From Planctomycetales bacterium (GTDB taxonomy: Bacteria; Planctomycetota; Planctomycetia; Isosphaerales; Isosphaeraceae): a DNA stretch of 35,810 nucleotides. The notes beneath the pieces were generated by a model. The model did no database searches and was not told where the DNA came from. It was given only the letters and a program-made list of their open reading frames with translations. The stretch covers positions 1 to 35,810 of the forward strand of contig DAIDHE010000438.1 of NCBI GenBank assembly GCA_027459775.1, written 5' to 3'. Position 1 is the first letter of the stretch. The number at the start of each line of letters is the position of its first letter. Below, one piece after another: positions 29,607 through 35,810 of the stretch. The position numbers were made by a program, and so were the translations under genes.

Positions 29607-31541
29607 TCAATAGGTGAGGCTGGCCCCCATGGCCGTGTTGGTCATGTTCTCGACGCCCTGGCTCCAGTAGAGGTAAAGGGCGCCGCCGTCAAAGACGATC
29701 TCCTCACTCAGAGCGCCTGAGAGATCAAAAGCGACGCTCGCCGTCTGCACTCCCTGGGTGACCAGATGCGCCCCCGCGGCGTCGTACAGGTACAGCGCGC
29801 CTCCCTGGAAAACGATTTCGTGCACCGGTGAGCCCGTGGGCGAGTAGGCGATCGACGCCGACTGAACCCCCCCCGTCACGAAGTGCGCTCCGCTCTGGTC
29901 GTACTCATAGAAAGCGCCACCCTGGAAGACAATGTCATAAACCAGTCCGCCGCTGGGCGAGACGGCGACCGCGACCGACCGAACGCCGTCACTCAGGTGG
30001 TGAGCCCCGGTCGCGTCGTACTGGTAAAGCGCGCCCCCCTTGAAGACGATGTCGTAGATGGGCGAGCCCGATGCGCTGTAGACCATGTCGGCGGAGATCA
30101 CACCTGAGCTAATGTATTCGTTTCCGTTGGATTGATACTGGTAAAGCTCCCCGCCCTGGAACAAGATGAGCGACGTGGGGTAGTCGACGTTGAGGCTGAC
30201 TGAGGTCACGACGCCGCCCGTCTGGTTGTAATGCACCAGGAAGGGAATGTTGTCGACGCTGATCGTTCCCAGGTTCGGGGCGTTGGCGAACTGTCCCGAG
30301 ATCGACCCATTCGGGGTCGAGATGATCGTGAACGAATCTCCTCGCCCGGGAAGGTATCCCGGGCCAAACGCCAGCGACAGATTGCTTCCGGCGAGCTCGA
30401 CGGTGCTGCCGCCTGAAGGATCCGCGCCCTGAGCGGTCAGGGCGGTGTATTGCCCAGCGCCGTTCCCATTCAGGACGGCGTCGAAGGTGGATGCCGCGGC
30501 GAGAGCAAGGTCGGGATTGCCAGGGGCTCCCATGATTGTCATCGTGGCCGAGCCGCCGAACGACGCACCCGACGCGACGGTCACTGTGTCGGCCTGCATC
30601 ACGCTGACGAACTGCATGCTCCCCGAATTGACCTGAATCTGAAACCCGACCGCCCCCGACGGGTTGAAGCTGCCGATGACCTGCGTCCCGGCGGCCTGGC
30701 CCGCGGGGGCATTCCCGCCATCGATCGAGAAGAGGCCCCCCGAGCCGCTGATCGTCCCGGTGAACTGGTCCGTCTCGCCCGGCGGCGGATTCATGCTGAG
30801 ATGCGTGGCGTCGCCCGGCGCTCCGTTCATCTGGACCGTGCCCGGCCCCGTGAGCGAGCCAACCTGGGGAAAAACGCCGCTCGGAACCATTGCCGCCGAG
30901 CCCGTGCCGACGTTCACGCTGGTTTTCAGCAAGTTCGTCGTGCTGTCCAGCAGCAGCGTTCCATCGCCGCCAAGGTTGACCGGCAGCAGTCCCTGTACGG
31001 TCCCCGGGTAGGTCACTTGCTGGGTCTTCAAATCGACCGCGGTCGCCTGGGGCGTGAGCCCCGAGAAGCTCACCTGGGTCGCGCCCGGGATGTCGACCCG
31101 CAGACCCTGCTGCAAGATGAGCGAGTTCTGGCCGGAAACGGTGATCGCCGCCCCCGGATCGAGGGTCAAGACCCCGGTAGAATTCGTACTCTCGATCGTG
31201 TACGAATCGCCAATCTGCATGGCGCTGACGTCCGCGCTTTGTTGAATGTCGACAGTGTTCCCTGTCGGGTAAAGGACTCCGTTCACATTCAACGAGTCGA
31301 CCTTGGGGAATTCCACCGACGCCCCGGCGGAGGGAACCTGATCGCCGATCCAGTTGGCCGCGTCGTTCCAGAGCGTCGGGTTTGCCGCGTCGAGCCCCGA
31401 CCACACGACGGCCGCGCTCATCGCCAGGCGGCTTTCGAGTGCCTCGAGCACGAGGTCCGCCCGAGCTCGACGCCGCTCGCGGCCACGCGGCCGTGCTCGC
31501 CACCGCCAGATCCACGAGGGCTTGACACACGGGGTGTTCAT
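29607..31541 (-). CDS. Large secreted protein with beta-rich region and five 39-aa C-terminal repeats
   Basis: This 644-residue protein carries the planctomycete sorting motif (RRRARADLVLEALESRLAMS, near residues 22-41) after an Arg-rich start, so it should be exported. Residues 45-450 are Gly/Ser/Thr-rich and beta-like (NPTLWNDAANWIGDQVP; strand-repeat style), suggesting a beta-helix or adhesin-like rod. Residues 459-644 are five tandem units of 39 residues (last one 30) with the core IVFQGGALYxYD..GAH.VT.GVQ, which may form a small beta-propeller. GAGGAGG lies 8 nt before the ATG, a near-perfect ribosome site. A strong promoter is about 125 nt upstream. A binding or structural role at the cell surface is likely; ligand unknown. 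Confidence 0.85.
   Translation of the reverse strand: MNTPCVKPSWIWRWRARPRGRERRRARADLVLEALESRLAMSAAVVWSGLDAANPTLWNDAANWIGDQVPSAGASVEFPKVDSLNVNGVLYPTGNTVDIQQSADVSAMQIGDSYTIESTNSTGVLTLDPGAAITVSGQNSLILQQGLRVDIPGATQVSFSGLTPQATAVDLKTQQVTYPGTVQGLLPVNLGGDGTLLLDSTTNLLKTSVNVGTGSAAMVPSGVFPQVGSLTGPGTVQMNGAPGDATHLSMNPPPGETDQFTGTISGSGGLFSIDGGNAPAGQAAGTQVIGSFNPSGAVGFQIQVNSGSMQFVSVMQADTVTVASGASFGGSATMTIMGAPGNPDLALAAASTFDAVLNGNGAGQYTALTAQGADPSGGSTVELAGSNLSLAFGPGYLPGRGDSFTIISTPNGSISGQFANAPNLGTISVDNIPFLVHYNQTGGVVTSVSLNVDYPTSLILFQGGELYQYQSNGNEYISSGVISADMVYSASGSPIYDIVFKGGALYQYDATGAHHLSDGVRSVAVAVSPSGGLVYDIVFQGGAFYEYDQSGAHFVTGGVQSASIAYSPTGSPVHEIVFQGGALYLYDAAGAHLVTQGVQTASVAFDLSGALSEEIVFDGGALYLYWSQGVENMTNTAMGASLTY
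29610..30167 (-). repeat. Five 117-bp coding tandem repeats
   Basis: The last 186 codons of the secreted protein form units of 39 codons; each begins at an [IL][VL]F[QKD]GG[AE][LF]Y.Y motif. Units two to four are the most similar; the last is cut to 30 codons by the stop. Boundaries were counted from the translated sequence. Confidence 0.85.
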
Positions 31542-31669
31542 CGACTCGACCTCCTCTGGAGCCCTGCCCCAGAAAGGAACGCCGCGCACGGCGGAGAACT
31601 GGTCGTCGGAGAGCCCATCGATCCCTGGAAGGACCGACTTGAGATGAAACGGCGCAATACCACGTCGAA

Positions 31670-31697
31670 ATTATAATCTCCGATATGAGAGCGTCAA
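31670..31697 (-). promoter_or_regulatory. Strong sigma-70 promoter for the secreted repeat protein
   Basis: On the minus strand, TTGACG (31692-31697) and a perfect TATAAT (31670-31675) are 16 bp apart. It is the best promoter match in the window. Transcription would start near 31663, giving a leader of about 120 nt. Confidence 0.7.
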
Positions 31698-31744
31698 GTG
31701 TACAAAAATCGAGATGGATCGGTGCAATCTGGCCCCTGGAGCGA

Positions 31745-31774
31745 TTGACCAGCCGGCGTCGATAAAAGTACACT
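31745..31774 (+). promoter_or_regulatory. Candidate promoter for the ACT-domain gene
   Basis: TTGACC (31745-31750) and TACACT (31769-31774) are 18 bp apart, with an A-rich spacer end. It lies about 55 nt before the start codon and diverges from the promoter of the secreted protein. Confidence 0.45.
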
Positions 31775-31830
31775 CTAGGGACTGGTCGTTGAGTGGCGAG
31801 AAACCGCGGCCGATTCGAGAAGAGGACTTC

Positions 31831-32325
31831 ATGACTCTGGGCGACGACGACGAGGCGGGCGGCGAGGTTGAGCTCGAGACCATCCGCGGCCGAAATTGGC
31901 CGTCCGTGACCCAGTTCTCGGTTTTCCTCGAGAACCGGGTCGGTCAGCTTCTCGAGGTCTACCGCTCGTTCCACGGCACCAAGGTCAAGATCGTGGGCCT
32001 GACGATCTCGGACTCGGCCGATTGCTCGATCCTGCGCCTGATCCTGAGCCACCCCGAGCAAGGGCGCGAGATCCTGACGCTCAACAAGCATGCCTTCGCC
32101 GAAAACGAGCTGCTGGTCATCGAGCTGCCGTCGGGGCCGCAATCGCTCTCCGACCTCTGTATCGCGCTTTTGCAGGCCGAAATCAACATCCACTACTCCT
32201 ATCCGTTGCTTGTACATCCCCGGGGCCGGCCCGCGGTGGTGGCCCACCTCGACAACGTCGAGCAAGCCCGCTCGACCCTCCATGGCATGGGCTTCGAGCT
32301 CCTCTGTGAGGCGGACCTGGCGTAG
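31831..32325 (+). CDS. ACT-domain protein (two ACT modules)
   Basis: This 164-residue protein starts with an acidic 20-residue leader and then holds two ACT-like modules (about 27-92 and 97-162). The first begins QFSVFLENRVGQLLEVYRSF, the classic ACT strand-turn-helix with GxL, and the second ends HLDNVEQARSTLHGMGFELL. ACT modules bind amino acids or similar small ligands and usually regulate enzymes. It is a free-standing sensor rather than a domain of aspartokinase or acetolactate synthase. AGAGGA at 31821-31826 precedes the ATG by 4-5 nt. An acyl-CoA-dehydrogenase-like gene follows after 41 nt; whether the ACT protein regulates it is not known. Confidence 0.85.
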   Translation: MTLGDDDEAGGEVELETIRGRNWPSVTQFSVFLENRVGQLLEVYRSFHGTKVKIVGLTISDSADCSILRLILSHPEQGREILTLNKHAFAENELLVIELPSGPQSLSDLCIALLQAEINIHYSYPLLVHPRGRPAVVAHLDNVEQARSTLHGMGFELLCEADLA

Positions 32326-32366
32326 CGCCTGGGGCAGGATCGAGAATCCGTGGTGGGGGCCGCGCG

Positions 32367-33470
32367 TTGACGCACTCGGTCGTAGACAGGCTGGCGTGGA
32401 CCGAGCCCGACGCGGACGAGCCGGCGATCGAGGGCCTGGTTGCCAGCCTGGGCGTGCTCGACGGTCTCGAAGCCGACCTCACGGCCTGGCCCGCCCGCCT
32501 CTGGTCGGCACTGGAAGAGGCGGGAGCGACGCGCTGGTCGCTGGCGCGGGAATCTGGCGGGCTCGAGTGTCCCCGGCCGCTTCTGGTCGAGCGTTATGCT
32601 CGGCTGGCGACCGGCAGCTTGACGGCCGTTTTCATTCTCTCGCAGCACGACGCGGCCGTCAGGCGGTTGGCGGCGGCGGAAGCGAACCCGATGGCTCGGC
32701 GGTATCTCGAGTTGGTCGGTTCCGGCCAGGCGTTCCCGACCGTCGGGATTTCGCACTTGACCACCTCGCGGAGGCTGGGCGTTCGTCCGGTGGTCGCGAT
32801 CGAGACGGATCGAGGCTATCGACTCGATGGGACGATACCCTGGGTCACGGCGGCGGCGCGGGCCGATTTCCTCGTGACGGCGGCCGCCCTGGACGACGGC
32901 CGGCATTTCCTGGTGGGCCTTCCATCCGATCGCGCGGGGGTGACGGTCCGCCCACCCTTTGACCTGGCCGCGCTTCAGGCTTCGGGAACGACCGAGGTCT
33001 TGCTCGAGGGGGTCTTGGTCGAGGCCGAGGAGTTGCTCGCGGGCCCCGCTCACGACCTGGCCGCGCAGCCCGGCGCGGTGGGTACGGCGGGGCTCGAGAC
33101 CTCGGCCCTCGCCCTGGGTCAGGCGTGGGCGGCGCTGGTCGCGCTCGATTCGCTCGCCGCCGACCGGGCCGACTTACGGCCTCCCTTGGATGCCTTGGTC
33201 GACCAGTGGCGCATCGCCTGGGATCAGCTGATTGCACAGGCCCGCGGCGAGGCCGGCTTGGTCTCGGCCAGCGACATCCGCGCCACCGCGAATAACCTGG
33301 TCCTACGCTCGACCCAGGCTTACCTGACCGCGCGCAAGGGGAGTGGTTTTCTGCGCTCCGATCCCGCCCAGCGCTGGGCTCGGCAGGCGCTTTTCTTCCT
33401 CGTGTGGTCGTGCCCCACGCCCGTCGCGCAGGCGGCTCTTCGCGAGATGGCGGGGCTGGCTCCCTGCTGA
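32367..33470 (+). CDS. Divergent acyl-CoA dehydrogenase-like protein
   Basis: This 367-residue protein has the three-part acyl-CoA dehydrogenase layout: N-terminal helical domain (1-115, with RYARLATGSLTAVFILSQH), a middle beta domain (about 118-225, with FPTVGISHLTTSRR and YRLDGTIPWVTAAARADF, the substrate- and FAD-facing strands) and a C-terminal helical domain. The usual C-terminal features are changed: the QxxGGxGF-like segment reads KGSGFL, and the catalytic-Glu region (normally YEGTS) reads VWSCPTP. The reaction may therefore differ from acyl-CoA oxidation. The start is a TTG with GGTGGGGG upstream; no ATG or GTG fits better. It converges with the kinase/pyrophosphorylase gene, 43 nt between stops. 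Confidence 0.7.
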   Translation: MTHSVVDRLAWTEPDADEPAIEGLVASLGVLDGLEADLTAWPARLWSALEEAGATRWSLARESGGLECPRPLLVERYARLATGSLTAVFILSQHDAAVRRLAAAEANPMARRYLELVGSGQAFPTVGISHLTTSRRLGVRPVVAIETDRGYRLDGTIPWVTAAARADFLVTAAALDDGRHFLVGLPSDRAGVTVRPPFDLAALQASGTTEVLLEGVLVEAEELLAGPAHDLAAQPGAVGTAGLETSALALGQAWAALVALDSLAADRADLRPPLDALVDQWRIAWDQLIAQARGEAGLVSASDIRATANNLVLRSTQAYLTARKGSGFLRSDPAQRWARQALFFLVWSCPTPVAQAALREMAGLAPC

Positions 33471-33513
33471 CCGAACCTCGGTCGTCCGAGCCACGGGCGG
33501 GTTCAAGTCGCGC

Positions 33514-35810
33514 TCATCCAAAATCGCACAACCCCTCCACGTGCGCCAGCCCGCCGTCGCGGGCCCAGCCGTCGAGCTGACCGGCGTCCTTGAGCTGGCG
33601 GCCGCGGGGACGGTCGACGACCAGGAACGCGCATCGGGCGTCGGGAAGCGAGGTCAGGTCGCCCCAGAGTTTTTCGAACTGGGCGACCGGATAAACATCC
33701 TCTTGTCCGTGGCCCCAGCGCCTCTTGACGTCCTTGATCGTGACGTAAGTCGGCACGCGGGCGGCCAGGGCGCGAACGGCGTTGTCGACCTTTTGGGGAT
33801 CAGTGGCGAGGTCCATTCGAGTGATCCCAAGCACATTCAGTAATCCGTCGATACGAACCCAGGTGGTGAGGGTGTTGTAATAGCGCAGATGGAACTCGGT
33901 CTCTTCGCGGGGCTGGGCCAGCCCCTCGAGCAAGCGGACCCGGCCGCCGACCTTGGCCAGGCCGCCGCCGCGATCGTCGATCCGCCGGGGAATCACCTCG
34001 AAAACAAAAGCCGCCCCCGAGCTCTCCACCCTCCCCAGGATGCCGGGATCCACGGTCGCGCCCAGGGTGTCGACATTATGCACGAGCAACCATTCCAGAT
34101 CCGAGTGCGTCGCGAGCAGCCGCGCCAGGAGTCCGTTCCGCAACAGGTTGGGAATCTCGTGGAAATGGCCGGGCGGACTGAAGCGCTGAACGGCCTCGTT
34201 GTCGGTGTAGTCCGATCCTTCGCCGGTGTTCCGCGCCCAATCGAGAAGCGCCCGGCGGCCGGCCTCGCGGACCTTTTGCTTGTTCTCGTCGAGGGTCTCG
34301 TGGCTTTGCTCTTCCCACAAAAAGAGCAAGTCGCGCGTCATGGGCACGAGCCGTTGCCCGATCGACTGGCCGCGCGAGAGATGAACCGGACCGTCGTGGC
34401 CGTAGTTGCCGGTGCGCTCGAGATGGCGCTCGATTGCGTTGTGCGTGAGATAGCTGGTCGTGACGACGTGAGGGATGCACGCGCCGGTCTGGCGAGCGAT
34501 GCGGCGGGTCTTGGCGAGATGGATTTCGAGGAAGCTCCGATGCCGGCCGCCGACCATGGCGAAGGGACTGACCGCCTTCACCACGCCCGAGCCGCTGGTC
34601 CAGCGACTTCCGACCCCGGCCGCGAGGGTGACCGCGGCGACCGCCCCACGCTTGAGCAATTGGATTCCCTGATCGACCCGGGCGGGCTCGAGATTCAAAC
34701 GGGCGTCGATGAGGGCGTCGTCGTCGACGTCGCGGACATCCAGATCCACGGGAAGCCTGTTCCGCGCCAGCCCGATCCGTCCGCGGGTGAGGTCGTCGCG
34801 GAGGCGCTCGTGTTGTTCGCGGTCGAATCCATTCTCGCGGCGGATGGTTTCGGCCTCGAGATCCCACCGCGCCGCCGGCGCGTCGTCCGCGGACCGCGCG
34901 ACCGGGAACAGATGATTGACGGCGGCCCTGAGCAGTTTGATCAGGTCGTTTTCGCGGTCGGGCTGGTTGGCGAAGTGGTCGATGTCGAGCCTGCGCTCGG
35001 GGCTGGTCGCGGCCGTCCCCAGGGCGATCATCCGGGGCGCTTGCAGCACGTAATAATCCGGGGGCATCATCGCCGAGCGGCCGGTCTCGAGCTCGGCCCA
35101 GGTGCCGCGGCGGTTGATCTGAAAATCATGGACCACCGGCGCCATCGCGAACGGGAGAGCGTCGTCGAGCGCGGCTTTGGCCTCGCGCATGATCTCCTGG
35201 ATGCGCCTCTGGAATTCGTCGTGACGATGGGGCGCGACGAAAAACGCCATGCCGCCGCCGGACATGCCGCCGAGCATCAAAAAGCCCCAGAAGTCGTCGC
35301 CGAGCGCGGCCCTGGCGCGCTCGATGATCGACTCGGTGAACGCGTTTGTCACCCAGGGGATGATGGTCTTCAGGGGTCCGTTCCAGTTCTCGGTCGTGCA
35401 TCGCCCCAGAGCTCGCACGTCGCCGACGAGGACCGCCTCGCGGATGCGCTCGAAGATCGCCAGCGCGTCTTGCCTGGCGTGCCATTCGTCCTGGGCGCGG
35501 AGCAGGTATTTGGCGGTGACCATGGACAGGATCGGGCCCACGTTCTGGGCCATTCCGCCGTGGATGAGCACCAGGCTCCGGGCGAGGGCCTGGGCGAAGG
35601 GATTGGCCGCGGCGGGGACGTCCGCGCCGGCTTCGTCCATCTGCTCGGCCAGCGGGTGGTGCACGGGCAAGAGCCGTCCACGGCTCACGCCCCATTCGGG
35701 GTCGCCGGGTTGGGCCAGCGCGCCCTCGATCCATTTGACCCCAGGAAAGACGCCCCCCGAGTCTTGCCAGCCGCCGCCCGAGCCCCCCAGCCATTCGCCC
35801 AGAATCGCCC
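33514..35810 (-). CDS. GHMP kinase-UDPGP-type pyrophosphorylase fusion (5' end outside window)
   Basis: The frame is open to the right edge, so the N terminus is missing; 764 residues are visible. The first part holds GHMP-kinase features: GGSGGGWQDSGG near the edge (phosphate-binding type loop as in fucokinase-like GHMP proteins) and GGMSGGGMAFFVAP (GHMP motif 3). From about residue 370 comes a pyrophosphorylase: TLAAGVGSRW...VVKAVSPF (nucleotide-binding and Lys motif), then PPGHFHEIPNLL, VHNVDTLGATVDP, DRGGGLAKVGGRVRLLE and YYNTLTTWV, all typical of the UDPGP/AGX family. A GTG at 35688 would also start a frame but would cut off the kinase loop. The likely role is phosphorylation of a sugar followed by its activation to a nucleotide sugar; the sugar is unknown. 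Confidence 0.82.
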   Translation of the reverse strand, partial: AILGEWLGGSGGGWQDSGGVFPGVKWIEGALAQPGDPEWGVSRGRLLPVHHPLAEQMDEAGADVPAAANPFAQALARSLVLIHGGMAQNVGPILSMVTAKYLLRAQDEWHARQDALAIFERIREAVLVGDVRALGRCTTENWNGPLKTIIPWVTNAFTESIIERARAALGDDFWGFLMLGGMSGGGMAFFVAPHRHDEFQRRIQEIMREAKAALDDALPFAMAPVVHDFQINRRGTWAELETGRSAMMPPDYYVLQAPRMIALGTAATSPERRLDIDHFANQPDRENDLIKLLRAAVNHLFPVARSADDAPAARWDLEAETIRRENGFDREQHERLRDDLTRGRIGLARNRLPVDLDVRDVDDDALIDARLNLEPARVDQGIQLLKRGAVAAVTLAAGVGSRWTSGSGVVKAVSPFAMVGGRHRSFLEIHLAKTRRIARQTGACIPHVVTTSYLTHNAIERHLERTGNYGHDGPVHLSRGQSIGQRLVPMTRDLLFLWEEQSHETLDENKQKVREAGRRALLDWARNTGEGSDYTDNEAVQRFSPPGHFHEIPNLLRNGLLARLLATHSDLEWLLVHNVDTLGATVDPGILGRVESSGAAFVFEVIPRRIDDRGGGLAKVGGRVRLLEGLAQPREETEFHLRYYNTLTTWVRIDGLLNVLGITRMDLATDPQKVDNAVRALAARVPTYVTIKDVKRRWGHGQEDVYPVAQFEKLWGDLTSLPDARCAFLVVDRPRGRQLKDAGQLDGWARDGGLAHVEGLCDFG

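Noticed and set aside
30109..32283. Long open frame on the minus strand (724 codons) crossing the secreted protein and ACT genes
   Set aside because: It lies out of frame over genes with clear homology, spans a divergent promoter region, and has the Arg/Gly/Pro-rich composition of a chance frame in GC-rich DNA.
35689..35810. GTG at 35688 as the true start of the kinase/pyrophosphorylase
   Set aside because: The frame stays open to the window edge and encodes a GGSGGGWQD kinase loop, so the gene continues beyond the window.

Overview
This is a high-GC, densely coded bacterial chromosome segment. It most likely comes from a planctomycete of the Isosphaeraceae type; this is an inference from content, as no rRNA is present. 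Three observations support it. Two large exported proteins carry the planctomycete N-terminal sorting motif (Arg-rich stretch, then LExLxxRxLxS) at about 18470 and 31450. Lipid A and Kdo genes (lpxD, lpxI, kdsB) show an LPS-type outer membrane. A small membrane protein begins with the NPYAPP signature common in planctomycetes. I see no tRNA, rRNA, insertion sequence, phage or CRISPR array.

Layout. 54-4624 (+): one co-directional run with two response regulators, a hybrid histidine kinase, an unrecognised 348-aa protein and a protein with two SpoA domains (FliM/FliN/SctQ class). The SpoA gene has a credible internal start that would make the last SpoA domain as a separate 84-aa product. 4630-10128: a GT-C-like membrane glycosyltransferase, an MFS transporter convergent with a NagB-like protein, a 69-aa protein and a cytidylate-kinase-like protein. 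10142-16091 (-): lpxI and lpxD with a long structured leader, a HAD hydrolase, tsaD and a C-terminal processing protease. 16521-20328: a response regulator whose end overlaps kdsB, a secreted subtilase with a strong terminator, and a 74-aa protein behind a promoter with a BlaI/MecI-type site. 20492-26908: an SDR oxidoreductase, then on the minus strand an ABC exporter with a degraded ATPase domain, an ABC-2 permease, acylphosphatase, an NPYAPP membrane protein and an exported protein with its own terminator. 27396-29494 (+): a two-gene operon whose products correspond to the two halves of the tomato Tm-1 protein. 29607-33470: a secreted repeat protein divergent from an ACT-domain gene and an acyl-CoA-dehydrogenase-like gene. 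33514 to the right edge (-): a GHMP-kinase/UDPGP-type pyrophosphorylase fusion cut off at its 5' end.

How the genes fit together. Envelope biogenesis is the main theme: lipid A acylation and hydrolysis, CMP-Kdo synthesis, a GT-C glycosyltransferase, sugar activation, periplasmic proteolysis and secreted proteins. The left-end operon is the most unusual part. It links a phosphotransfer module to a C-ring-like SpoA protein, with no other flagellar or type III secretion gene in view. All functional statements rest on reading motifs by eye; no database search was run.
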